A DNA stretch of 25,415 nt from CAZZCP01 sp964653235 (GTDB taxonomy: Bacteria; Bdellovibrionota; Bdellovibrionia; Bdellovibrionales; UBA840): contig CAZZCP010000032.1 in assembly GCA_964653235.1 (NCBI GenBank), positions 1 through 25,415 on the forward strand. Direction: 5' to 3'. Below the pieces are notes generated by a model. It was not told the origin of the DNA, did not search any database, and was given only the letters and a program-made list of their open reading frames with translations. How positions within the stretch are numbered: position 1 is the stretch's first letter; each line of letters starts with the position of its first letter. This document shows positions 15,856-24,287 of the stretch, piece by piece. Position numbers and translations under genes: made by a program.

Positions 15856-16497
15856 TTGGAAAGTTTGCAATTATTCTTAAATTCAGGTGGGTTCACATCA
15901 TGGTTAATTCTTATACTTTTTGTAGTACTGATTGTTACAACAATTGACCGAATTCGTTTTTTTTATTTTCAATCTAGTTATGATGCTCAAGCCGCGTTAA
16001 ATAAGATTAAAGAACTGATCAGTACAAGAAACTATACAGAAGCGCTTCAAGTTTGTAACGCCGAAGAAAATGTACCTGAGTTAGATGTTGTCAAATCTGG
16101 TTTGCTCGCCGTTGAAAACGGCAGAGAGGCAATGAACTCTGCCCTAGGCAGATCTGTTTTAGAGATTTCAAGAAAATGTGAAAAACGTATGCCAGTCATT
16201 GCATTGATCGCAGGTGTAGCCACCTTGCTAGGCCTTTTGGGAACGATTACGGGACTCATTAAAACCTTTTCAGCTATTGCAAAAGTTGATGCCGCTGAAA
16301 AAGCTCAGTTGCTTGGTGATGGTATTTCTGAGGCAATGTACTCAACTGCATCTGGATTGGCCTTGGGAATTTTAAGTATGGTTGTTTACACTTGGTTCTC
16401 TTCTAAAGGTGATAGCATCGTAAGTAATTCTCAAGATGCCGGCTATCGTTTTATTACACTCATTGAAGCTGCCGAGAGGAGTAAAAACTTTGAATGA
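15856..16497 (+). CDS. aglR: MotA/TolQ/ExbB-type proton channel protein, AglR-like
   Basis: 213 residues from TTG 15856, fixed by GGGAGG (15843-15848) seven bases upstream. Three membrane segments: 14-36, 113-134 (PVIALIAGVATLLGLLGTITG) and 162-182 (YSTASGLALGILSMVVYTW), with a cytoplasmic loop between the first two. Segments two and three carry the TolQ/ExbB signature. It forms the inner-membrane stator that uses proton flow to drive its TolR-like partners. The two following genes encode two such partners, as in the Myxococcus AglRQS motor, which argues for a motility-type motor rather than a TolQR or ExbBD system; no tolA, tolB, pal or TonB receptor gene is present. It overlaps the next gene by 8 bases. 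Confidence 0.88.
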   Translation: MESLQLFLNSGGFTSWLILILFVVLIVTTIDRIRFFYFQSSYDAQAALNKIKELISTRNYTEALQVCNAEENVPELDVVKSGLLAVENGREAMNSALGRSVLEISRKCEKRMPVIALIAGVATLLGLLGTITGLIKTFSAIAKVDAAEKAQLLGDGISEAMYSTASGLALGILSMVVYTWFSSKGDSIVSNSQDAGYRFITLIEAAERSKNFE

Positions 16498-17005
16498 TCT
16501 CTTTGATCTGAAAAAAAAACCAGAAAAAACGATACATCTAGATATTGTACCAATACTTGATGCACTCGTTGCATTGATTTTCTTTTTATTGATTTCAACT
16601 AGTTTCGTTCAGCTTACAAAGCATACAATCCCTCCATCAGCCGTTTCGACTATTACCGACCCTATAGTTCCACCCCCTTTGTCACCTAAAATATATGTAC
16701 ACGGTCAAGGGGAGCAACTTGCGTTTACTTTAAAGTGGGAAGGAACAAAACCTGGAAGTATACAAAAAAAAATAGTTTTAAATGACGAGAAAGAGTCTCT
16801 TTTGCCAAAACTAAGATCTGAAACTAAAAAAATTATTAAAAACTTTTTAAGTAAATATCCAAATGAAAAGAGTATCCAACTTGGGCTGAGTGAGAATACC
16901 TCGTATCAAGATATGGTCGCAATCATGGACGGAATCAAAGAGGATATACCTGATATTGTTCTTATTAGTTATAAAGAAGTGGGTCTTTGGTATCAAAACA
17001 ATTAA
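16490..17005 (+). CDS. TolR/ExbD-type motor protein 1 (AglQ/AglS-like)
   Basis: 171 residues from TTG 16490, chosen for AGGAG (16477-16481) eight bases upstream; a longer in-frame start at 16436 would lie deep in the preceding gene. Short cytoplasmic N-terminus, one membrane helix (about 19-41) with Asp24 in ILDALVALIFFLL, the position of the essential proton-carrying Asp of TolR/ExbD. The periplasmic part ends in the family fold (SIQLGLSENTSYQDMVAIMD). It should pair with the AglR-like channel. Proline-rich stretch after the helix (about 58-70). Which Myxococcus protein it corresponds to cannot be decided from sequence alone. Confidence 0.82.
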   Translation: MNDLFDLKKKPEKTIHLDIVPILDALVALIFFLLISTSFVQLTKHTIPPSAVSTITDPIVPPPLSPKIYVHGQGEQLAFTLKWEGTKPGSIQKKIVLNDEKESLLPKLRSETKKIIKNFLSKYPNEKSIQLGLSENTSYQDMVAIMDGIKEDIPDIVLISYKEVGLWYQNN

Positions 17006-17014
17006 AGGGGCGAT

Positions 17015-17482
17015 GTGAAACTTTTTCAGAAAAAAAGAAAAAAAATGATTGCTCTTAACGTTGTACCAATGATCGATGTATTCGCGATTATTATTATATT
17101 TCTAATTAAAGGCACGGTCATGGGAGTATCATCGATTGAAGTTCCAAGTGATATTGAACTACCAAAAAGTAAGAGCTTAGAAGGTATTGAGCAAGCACCT
17201 AGTATAGTAATTGGTCGTGATTATGTGAGCTTTTCATTGAGTAAATCTAAAGTGCCACTAAATGATTTTTTTTCGCAAAATAACTCGAATCAACAAAAGC
17301 GATTAAAAGAAGAGATGAATTCTTATATTCAGAATATACCTAAGAAAGTCAAAGCATCTGGTGTTTTGCTTAATGTAATTACGGATTCATCTACTCCTTA
17401 TAAAACTGTTTTTGAAGTTGTTCGTTTTTTTCGTGCCGCTGGCTTTCAGTCGCTGTTATTCGTAGCCAAAGGAAGTGACTAA
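17015..17482 (+). CDS. aglS: TolR/ExbD-type motor protein 2 (AglS-like)
   Basis: 155 residues from GTG 17015, with AAAGGGG five bases upstream; the overlapping ATG is out of frame. Basic N-terminus (KKRKKM), one membrane helix (about 13-35) with Asp21 in VVPMIDVFAIIIIFL, followed by the conserved DIELPKSKS segment known from AglS-type proteins, then a periplasmic ExbD domain ending VVRFFRAAGFQSLLFVAKG. The intact Asp suggests both TolR-like subunits can take part in proton transfer. It lies 9 bases after the first and 1 base before the next gene. Confidence 0.82.
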   Translation: MKLFQKKRKKMIALNVVPMIDVFAIIIIFLIKGTVMGVSSIEVPSDIELPKSKSLEGIEQAPSIVIGRDYVSFSLSKSKVPLNDFFSQNNSNQQKRLKEEMNSYIQNIPKKVKASGVLLNVITDSSTPYKTVFEVVRFFRAAGFQSLLFVAKGSD

Positions 17483-17483
17483 G

Positions 17484-18623
17484 ATGGCTAAGAGAGTACA
17501 ATATCTTTGTATATTTCTTTTGGCTTTTCATTTTTGCAGTTCTCTTTATGCCAAAGAATCAATGAGTCAGAATGTATTTTTTCAATTAAAAAATGCTATA
17601 GAAACTCGAGATCATCTTGGTATGAGAATATTAATTAAAAAACTAGCGAGGAGCAAACTAGATTATAAGCAATGGGCATTGGTTCGCAGACATATTCATA
17701 ATCATCCCAGAGTCGGTTTTGATATTGTTTTTAAATGGGATCGAATACGACCAAAAAAACTAGGGAACTCTAAATTGGAAAGTCAAATTTTCTCAACGAT
17801 GACAAAAGCTGATGAATTGATGTTACAGAAAAATTTTGAACAAGCCTTTCGTCTTTATCAAAAAATAGCTAAAAGAATGAAAAGAAATGTATTAAAAACA
17901 AAACGAGAAAATTTGTATTTATATAATATTATGGTTCATTCAATGGCTCGAGCTCTTTATGGTGCTGAACGCTATGATGAATCTCTTGAGGTTTACTCTT
18001 GGATAACAACAAGTTACCCAAGATACAGACAAATTCTTTTTGAGAAGATGTGGGCAGCTTTTTTGGCGGGAAAAGTAGATTTAGCAGTAGGTGCTGTAGC
18101 TTCTCAGAAATCGACCTACTTTTCAAATTATCTCGAGCCTGAGGCATATTTGGTTCTTCTATATATTTATAAAAAATTGTGTAAGGAGAGTGAAATAAAG
18201 GCTGTGTATAAAGAACTGAAACAATGGAATGAAGACTTAAAAGATGGAAGTTTTAGTTTTGATACTTGGGCACAGAATGACATCGAACTTTTGTCTCTTT
18301 ACAATCTTATGAATGCAAAAATCAATAATACAGATGATTCACTTGCATCAGAAAAAAGAAGTGAGCAAGTCAAGATAGAGAATATATTAAAAGCTAGATT
18401 TGAAAATGAAAAAAATAGACTGAAAAAAGAGATTGAGAAAATTCTTGCTTATTCTTTTTTAGCCATTGCTGCCGAGGAATTGAAAATGAATCCTGGCGAA
18501 AAGCTAGATCGTTCTGAAGCCTTGAAAAAGGGGCGTGAAATTTGGCCAGTTGAAAGTGCTGAAGATTGGGTTGATGAGATTGGTGGTCACGTTTTTATAG
18601 GCGATAATAAGTGTACAAAATAA
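17484..18623 (+). CDS. Secreted TPR-like protein of the gliding-motor locus (GltE/AglT-like)
   Basis: 379 residues from ATG 17484 (GGA ten bases upstream; a GTG at 17475 is too close to it). Signal peptide RVQYLCIFLLAFHFCSSLYA. The mature protein is all helical with TPR-like pairs, clearest at ADELMLQKNFEQAFRLYQKIA and ARALYGAERYDESLEVYSWI, and a charged C-terminal helix. Comparable periplasmic TPR proteins (AglT, now GltE) occur in the Myxococcus gliding complex and hold partners between the membranes. The assignment to GltE is by position and architecture, not by clear sequence match. It overlaps the next gene by 13 bases. Confidence 0.7.
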   Translation: MAKRVQYLCIFLLAFHFCSSLYAKESMSQNVFFQLKNAIETRDHLGMRILIKKLARSKLDYKQWALVRRHIHNHPRVGFDIVFKWDRIRPKKLGNSKLESQIFSTMTKADELMLQKNFEQAFRLYQKIAKRMKRNVLKTKRENLYLYNIMVHSMARALYGAERYDESLEVYSWITTSYPRYRQILFEKMWAAFLAGKVDLAVGAVASQKSTYFSNYLEPEAYLVLLYIYKKLCKESEIKAVYKELKQWNEDLKDGSFSFDTWAQNDIELLSLYNLMNAKINNTDDSLASEKRSEQVKIENILKARFENEKNRLKKEIEKILAYSFLAIAAEELKMNPGEKLDRSEALKKGREIWPVESAEDWVDEIGGHVFIGDNKCTK

Positions 18624-21610
18624 GGTTTAAAATTCTTTGTTTGTTCTCTTTATTTTCACTTCTTTTTTTTAGTGTAGATACTTCTTTTGCGAATAAAAAA
18701 ACTAAAGTAATTCCTCGAAAAACAAAGCAAATATCTGATTTCGAAGAGAAATATCTTTTCGGCGGCAAAGCCCAAGAGAGAAATCCACAACAGTTAAAAC
18801 GGATGATAAAAGGATTTAGCTTATTGCTTAAAAATCTTCCTGCAGGGGTAGATCGCAATAAGAAAATTTTAGCTCGTGCTTCAAGCTATTTAGCACTTTC
18901 TAGATATTACCGAGTAGAAGCGAAGACAACCAAGAAAAATAAAAATAGAGAAATACTATATGCTAAAAAGGCGAGAAAAGATGTTCAGTATATCTCTACT
19001 TCTAAATTTTCTGATAATAAAATGAAAGCTAAAGCAAACTATTATTTAGGTCTTGTCGACTTATATATAAAAACACGAAGTTCTGCTAAAGAATACTTTA
19101 TAAAATCTTTAGAATTAGATTCGCAATCTGAGCAAGCACCTGCTATTGCACTAATAGTTGCTGAAACGTATTTTGAGGAGGGTAAATATCTTAAAGCTAT
19201 AGAATACTATGGCTCTTATTTTAAAATATACAATTTTAAGCAAAAAACTCTAGCTGTGTATAAAACTGCATGGAGTGAGTTAAATTTGGAAGAATACGAA
19301 AAAGCGGAATCTTCGTTCTTAGAAGTTATAACCAATTCTAACTACAAAAGCTTTTCTAATGATGCCTTCAATGATTTGGCAATGACCGTAACATTGCATC
19401 GAGATGAGAGTGATATATTAAGCTTTGCAAGAAAAAAGATGAATCGTAAAGAGCTAGAATACCTAGATTTTCTAACTCAAGTTTTACGTAATCTGCAGGC
19501 ACAAAATGGTGTAAACCGTAAATCTATTATCTTTGCAGAGCTTGAAAAAAAAGAAAAAGATCCTTATCGAAAGTTAAGATTATATGTTTCAAATATAGCA
19601 AATCTGCAAAAAGAATATGCTTCAATGGCTCCTATGATAGATTTTCGAGCTATATTGAAATATGTGAAACAAAAAAATATCAAGGCAAATTCTCCAAGTT
19701 TTATTAAATTAGTTCCAGAATTCGAACCTGAATTGTTGTCACTGATTCAAGTTTTTTCAGAAACACATTCAGGAAAGATTAAAAAAATAGAGAAAATACC
19801 AGATAAGGTTCTGGCTAAAAGTTTAAGAGACATGACTGGATTTCATATATCATACTTTCCCAAGTCTCCTCATTTAGATGCTAGTTATTTGGTGTTGCTC
19901 AATATTTGTAAACAATTGAAAGAAGAAAAATGCATTTACAAGCAATCTAAGCTTATTTTAAGTAAAGAGAATTTAAAAAAAGTGCACCACAGTGCCCATT
20001 TAGAACTTCTTAAGGTTCTGGATTCTTTTTATAAGAAAGATAAAAAATTCTATGATGAATATGAAAGTTATTTATCATTATTTTTAACAAAATATCCAGA
20101 GGATGAATTTTGGTACCAGTTAGCTAAGACAATTACAGTTTTATATAACGAAAAAAATAATTATAAGAAATCAGTATTTTATCTGGATAAAATTCATCAA
20201 AAAGAAAAAACAGATGAATCATTTTATCGACTCCAGTTGGCACATTTTAATTTGAAAAAATATAAAAAGATTATTTCGCCTAAGGATAATTTTTTAAAAA
20301 GTAAATATGCAAATGAAATTAAAAGCATGGAGCGAGAGTCCTATTTAGCTCTTGCTAAAGTGAGTAGTGATGAGAATGACTTTGAATCTTACCGTGATTA
20401 TTTAAAAAAGTTTTTACAATTGAATCCTAATAAAGAAAAGCAGCTGATTGCGCAGAGAGACTATTTGTCGAAGCTTTGGAAACTTGAAAAATACGATGAA
20501 ATGCATTCTGAGCTTATAAATTTTTCTGTTAAATCAAGGCTAGGTAAAGATTACGAAGACTTTACGAAAAAGCTTTTAGAGTATTATATTCAATATGCAA
20601 AGTTTCAAAAAGCATTTTCATTGGTTTCTTCTGAGAATCAAGACAATCGATTTAAGGCTTTTGAGTTTTATTGGCTTCAGTCAAAGCTTGCGCTTGATTC
20701 TGTATTAGATAAAAATCTAGCTACTCTATTTCATAAACTTGATAAAGAAAAAAAATTATATTTTTCTAAAATATTAGCAAGGTATAATTCGAAATCTTAT
20801 CTAAATTATATTGATGAAATTTTACCTAAGAATATTCAAGAAAAAAAAATGGCTTTATATGCTCTTCAGATGAAGTACGGTAGTGAACAATTTAAAGTTC
20901 CTACTCATTATATTTCATATCTTGAGCCGGTTTTAAAGCCAGAGTTAAAGCGTTATGGTAAGTCTGAAATTCAGAATAAGATTATTCAGTTTAAAGTAAC
21001 GAATCAGTTTTCAAGTGATAAAGAGAGAAATGATTTTATTCAAAAGTGGATTCTTTTTGCTAGAGAAGTACGAAAACAAATCGCAGATGATCTTAGAAAT
21101 AGATTTATTGATGAAAGACTGAATATTATTACAATGGCGAAAGATCTTGAGCTTCAGCTTTCAAATCTTATTTTAAGTTCACCCATACCTGGCCAGCTTA
21201 CAGAAGAAGAATCTAAAGAATACAAACAAGGTTTAGATAAACTATCTCAAGAATTTATTGAACAGTCTCAAGAATACCAAAAAATCATAGATGGCTTACA
21301 AAAAAAATTAGCTAGTTCGAATAGCAATAAGGTATTTGAATTTTTAAATTTTTGGAATTTGCCTTGGCCAAATAAAAGAATGCAAGCTGATTTTAAAAGG
21401 CTTTTAAAAGCTGAAAATTATATTGGGGCTATTATACTGCTAGACCATTGGCGAGCACTAGACGATTTAAGTGATAAGAATTATTATAATTACAAGATAC
21501 GATTAGCTAAAGAAGCAAATAATAATTCTTTTATGGCCAATGAAATTTTTCAAGAATTATTAAATGACAAAATACAAGACTTAGTCGATCAATGGAGAAG
21601 AGATATTTAA
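18611..21610 (+). CDS. Large secreted helical-repeat (TPR-like) protein, GltD/AgmU-like
   Basis: 999 residues from GTG 18611, within the end of the preceding gene. Signal peptide FKILCLFSLFSLLFFSVDTSFA. The rest is a very Lys-, Tyr- and Leu-rich helical-repeat solenoid; TPR-like helices are clear at AKANYYLGLVDLYIKTRSSA, VAETYFEEGKYLKAIEYYGS and YKTAWSELNLEEYEKAESSF (about residues 140-240), and a long coiled-coil-like stretch lies near residues 855-900. In Myxococcus the large periplasmic repeat protein GltD (AgmU) occupies the same kind of locus. A scaffold spanning the periplasm between motor and outer-membrane barrel is the likely role. It has lower GC and more A-runs than the upstream region. 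The next gene starts 1 base after its stop. Confidence 0.72.
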   Translation: MYKIRFKILCLFSLFSLLFFSVDTSFANKKTKVIPRKTKQISDFEEKYLFGGKAQERNPQQLKRMIKGFSLLLKNLPAGVDRNKKILARASSYLALSRYYRVEAKTTKKNKNREILYAKKARKDVQYISTSKFSDNKMKAKANYYLGLVDLYIKTRSSAKEYFIKSLELDSQSEQAPAIALIVAETYFEEGKYLKAIEYYGSYFKIYNFKQKTLAVYKTAWSELNLEEYEKAESSFLEVITNSNYKSFSNDAFNDLAMTVTLHRDESDILSFARKKMNRKELEYLDFLTQVLRNLQAQNGVNRKSIIFAELEKKEKDPYRKLRLYVSNIANLQKEYASMAPMIDFRAILKYVKQKNIKANSPSFIKLVPEFEPELLSLIQVFSETHSGKIKKIEKIPDKVLAKSLRDMTGFHISYFPKSPHLDASYLVLLNICKQLKEEKCIYKQSKLILSKENLKKVHHSAHLELLKVLDSFYKKDKKFYDEYESYLSLFLTKYPEDEFWYQLAKTITVLYNEKNNYKKSVFYLDKIHQKEKTDESFYRLQLAHFNLKKYKKIISPKDNFLKSKYANEIKSMERESYLALAKVSSDENDFESYRDYLKKFLQLNPNKEKQLIAQRDYLSKLWKLEKYDEMHSELINFSVKSRLGKDYEDFTKKLLEYYIQYAKFQKAFSLVSSENQDNRFKAFEFYWLQSKLALDSVLDKNLATLFHKLDKEKKLYFSKILARYNSKSYLNYIDEILPKNIQEKKMALYALQMKYGSEQFKVPTHYISYLEPVLKPELKRYGKSEIQNKIIQFKVTNQFSSDKERNDFIQKWILFAREVRKQIADDLRNRFIDERLNIITMAKDLELQLSNLILSSPIPGQLTEEESKEYKQGLDKLSQEFIEQSQEYQKIIDGLQKKLASSNSNKVFEFLNFWNLPWPNKRMQADFKRLLKAENYIGAIILLDHWRALDDLSDKNYYNYKIRLAKEANNNSFMANEIFQELLNDKIQDLVDQWRRDI

Positions 21611-21611
21611 G

Positions 21612-21857
21612 ATGAAATATTTTTTTCTTATACTTTTCAACTTTCACTATGGAATGGCTCAAGAGGTATTAAATTTTGAAGCAAATGTTATTGAGGGTGA
21701 AAGACTGAATCCAGATTTGTTTACTCAGATGGAGGTGGAGACGCCTGATTTAGATACTTTGATTTACATTAGAAAGAATTTTAATGATTTTCACAAAGTT
21801 GAAAGAAATAGACGCCCTAAGTTTCAAAGGCCTCGTAGAAAAGGTGTTAAGAAGTGA
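21612..21857 (+). CDS. Small secreted protein of the gliding-motor locus
   Basis: 81 residues: signal peptide MKYFFLILFNFHYGMA, then an acidic half (NFEANVIEGERLNPDLF and MEVETPDLDTL) and a basic tail (RNRRPKFQRPRRKGVKK). It sits between the 999-aa repeat protein (1 base) and the FHA protein (overlap GTGA, 4 bases), so it belongs to the operon and is probably translated by coupling. The F.A.VIEGER..PDLF segment looks like a conserved docking motif, but I cannot name the family with certainty. Confidence 0.65.
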   Translation: MKYFFLILFNFHYGMAQEVLNFEANVIEGERLNPDLFTQMEVETPDLDTLIYIRKNFNDFHKVERNRRPKFQRPRRKGVKK

Positions 21858-23575
21858 AAGTGATTCGTATTCGCCGCAACTCAAGAGATATCATTCAATT
21901 TGCTGCGAACAAAAAAATGATTTTAATCGGCCGTTCACCGAGTTGTGATGTTGTTTTGCGTGCTCCCGGTGTGAAACCAGTTCATTTTATGCTTGAATGG
22001 GTGGGTGCAGGAGAGTTTTCTTTAAATTCTGAAAGTCAAGAATGGAGTGTTTTTGATATTTCTTCAGGACGTGAAATCTCAGAATCTGAAGTCGATACAT
22101 TAAAAGCTGGATTTGGTAAAATCATTGGAAATGATCCAGTTGATCTCGGCAATTTTCAATTTCAGTGGTCTCAAGATAGATTGTCTGCTACCGAGATAAT
22201 CAAGCCTATTATGGGTTCATCGATTAATCTTGACCCTAATTCACAGAGCAGAATTGATGAATCTGAGAAATCAGTTCTTGAGGTTATAAAGCTGAATCAT
22301 ACTTCAGGCGCCGTTGAGATGGTAACTCATATTCATAAGCCTAAATATAAAAAATCATTTTTACTAAAAAGTTTCTTAAGTGGTACACGAATACAATGGG
22401 GTCAAGATCAAGACATAGAATTTGATTTTTCACTGCTAGATGGAGCTGAAATTTATAATCATGGCATACATCAAAGTGATAAGAAGTTAAAAATGGATGG
22501 TCTTATTGAAGTTCGCATTGATTCTACTAGTTTTTATTTTCGAATCGTAAACCGCGTTGAAGTCCCTAAATTACCCCTTGAAATCAAAAAAGATCCTTAT
22601 TATCGATATATTGTTTTTTCAGTATTCGCTTTGTTACTATTGCTTTCTGTTTCTTATGTTTTTGATTTTTCAGGTCAAGATGAGCCTGATCCTGCTCCGC
22701 CTCGTATAGCTAGAGTTGAAGTAAAAAATGTCTTAGCTCAAACTCAGGAACTACCTAAGCAAGATTTTGAAACCTTAGAAGAGAGTGTAGTCAGTGAAGT
22801 AAAAGACAATCTAAAAGAAGTAGTGAAACCTGTTGAGAAAAAACAGATTCAAAAGTCAGTTGAAAAGACCAAAACTTCAGTGAAAAAAGAAAATGTTCAG
22901 CTTAAAAAAGCGAAACAGAAAAATGTGAATTCAGTAGGTTTGTTAGGGGCTTTAGGAGCCAATAAAAAAGGACCTAAAACGAAGAAAATTCGTGCTGACA
23001 TGATTTTAAATGATGCTTCATCGACAGAAACTGCAGATAGTTCAGAGCCAAAGTTGAATATTAAGACATCTCCAAAAGGTTTTGTTGGTCAAGATTCAAA
23101 GAGAGCCGAGTCGCCCAATCCAGGCTTGACGGGCGCCGCAAGTGATTTAAATTTATCGGATAACCTGAAAGAAGCTACAATTAGTAATGTATCAACTAAG
23201 TCATCTGATTTTAGTTTTAATTTTGGTGCTGCAACAAGCGACATTGAAATTGGATCAGAATACAAAGAATCGATTCAAGGTGGATTAGATAAAGAATCGG
23301 TTCGAAGAGCCATTGCTGCTCACCGCAAAGAGTTCAGAACCTGTTATGAAAAGGCTCTTCTGACTATGCCCAAAATTTCGGGTAGAATTGTATACAAGTG
23401 GCAAATCAATGCAAATGGTCCTGTTGATTGGATTAAAACAATGAAAAAAACTGTACGATCGCAAAAATTAGTCAATTGTGTACAGTCCGTTATTCAAAAA
23501 ATAGTATTTCCCCAGGCTCCCAACAAGCAGCCAACATTAGTTATTTATCCTTTTGAATTTAAGTCTAAGAATTAA
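21854..23575 (+). CDS. gltG: FHA domain-TM-TonB-like protein, GltG/PglI-like
   Basis: 573 residues from GTG 21854. Residues 1-100 form a cytoplasmic FHA domain (LIGRSPSCDVVL, then VKPVHF), which in general reads phosphothreonine; here Ser of the usual SxxH is replaced (KPVH), so binding may be altered. Residues ~140-240 look like a second beta-rich module. One membrane helix spans 252-271. A Lys/Glu/Val-rich linker (~295-360) follows, long enough to reach across the periplasm. Residues 478-573 are the AgmX/PglI C-terminal (TonB-like) domain with Cys497 in RTCYEKAL, Cys542 in VNCVQS and the end FPQAP...IYPFEF. This order is that of GltG (PglI) of the Myxococcus gliding machine, which links the inner-membrane motor to outer-membrane parts. 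It is the last gene of the operon and overlaps a convergent gene by 4 bases. Confidence 0.85.
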   Translation: MKVIRIRRNSRDIIQFAANKKMILIGRSPSCDVVLRAPGVKPVHFMLEWVGAGEFSLNSESQEWSVFDISSGREISESEVDTLKAGFGKIIGNDPVDLGNFQFQWSQDRLSATEIIKPIMGSSINLDPNSQSRIDESEKSVLEVIKLNHTSGAVEMVTHIHKPKYKKSFLLKSFLSGTRIQWGQDQDIEFDFSLLDGAEIYNHGIHQSDKKLKMDGLIEVRIDSTSFYFRIVNRVEVPKLPLEIKKDPYYRYIVFSVFALLLLLSVSYVFDFSGQDEPDPAPPRIARVEVKNVLAQTQELPKQDFETLEESVVSEVKDNLKEVVKPVEKKQIQKSVEKTKTSVKKENVQLKKAKQKNVNSVGLLGALGANKKGPKTKKIRADMILNDASSTETADSSEPKLNIKTSPKGFVGQDSKRAESPNPGLTGAASDLNLSDNLKEATISNVSTKSSDFSFNFGAATSDIEIGSEYKESIQGGLDKESVRRAIAAHRKEFRTCYEKALLTMPKISGRIVYKWQINANGPVDWIKTMKKTVRSQKLVNCVQSVIQKIVFPQAPNKQPTLVIYPFEFKSKN

Positions 23576-24216
23576 CTAGCAAGCTGGAATCGATCTGTTT
23601 TTTCAACAGAGCTAATCCATTGCTCTAATTTTTTAGCAAAGATTTCTTCTTTATTACTAAAGACGAATCGAATTCTTTCTTTTGATTCGGTTAAGTGTAT
23701 ATTGAATAGAATACTGTCTTTTCCATCCAAGCTACTCAAATAAATTTGACTTTCAGAGCCCAGTAATTCCTCAGGCACAATGTGCTCTAAAGCAATACCT
23801 CCTAATGAAATATCTCTACTAAAACTTCGAAAGGTAAGATTTTGATTTCTGATAATTATCTTTAACCTCAAAGAATATCTTTTGTACTTTCTTTTTTCTT
23901 CATAGGGACCTGTCGTTTTCATTTGAAAGCCAGATATTTGTGTTATGAAGTTAATTTCTTGTTCGGTTTTATCTTCTGGAAAAGGTGGAGGTAAGAAAGA
24001 AGGCTCAGGATTGGTATTAGAGAGAGATTTTTTAATTTCAGAAACTTCTTCACAAGCGGTCCATTCCGTCCACTCTGGCGTCCATACCCACCATGACTTT
24101 AGCATATCAGATGATTCACTCTTTAGACGTAAGATCATGTCATGGTAAGATATATCAAAGATGTTTTCTTTGCTCTTTGAATTATGTATGTACCACTTTA
24201 AAATTTTTAGTTCCAT
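23572..24216 (-). CDS. GYF-like plus PilZ (c-di-GMP receptor) protein
   Basis: 214 residues, cytoplasmic. The N-terminal ~65 residues (KWYIHN...WWVWTPEWTEWTACEEVSEI) resemble the GYF_2/DUF4339 module found in front of signalling domains in this group of bacteria. A Pro-rich linker (PSFLPPPFPED) leads to a PilZ domain at ~107-205 with both c-di-GMP binding motifs intact: RKYKR (109-113, RxxxR) and DISLGG (135-140, DxSxxG). The ribosome site AAGGG lies six bases before ATG. It is convergent to the gliding-motor operon and overlaps its last gene by 4 bases, so any link would be functional, not transcriptional. It may be co-transcribed with the PA14-like gene 71 bases upstream. Confidence 0.8.
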   Translation of the reverse strand: MELKILKWYIHNSKSKENIFDISYHDMILRLKSESSDMLKSWWVWTPEWTEWTACEEVSEIKKSLSNTNPEPSFLPPPFPEDKTEQEINFITQISGFQMKTTGPYEEKRKYKRYSLRLKIIIRNQNLTFRSFSRDISLGGIALEHIVPEELLGSESQIYLSSLDGKDSILFNIHLTESKERIRFVFSNKEEIFAKKLEQWISSVEKTDRFQLAS

Positions 24217-24287
24217 AACTTACCCTTGTCTTATCTTCGGTAGTCCTTGAGTTGCACTTGAATCTAGACGAAAGACCTAGTTTTAGA

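Noticed and set aside
15856..17482. Ordinary TolQR or ExbBD energiser
   Set aside because: Two different TolR/ExbD-like genes, an FHA-TonB-like gene and large secreted repeat proteins follow, and tolA, tolB, pal or TonB-receptor genes are absent.
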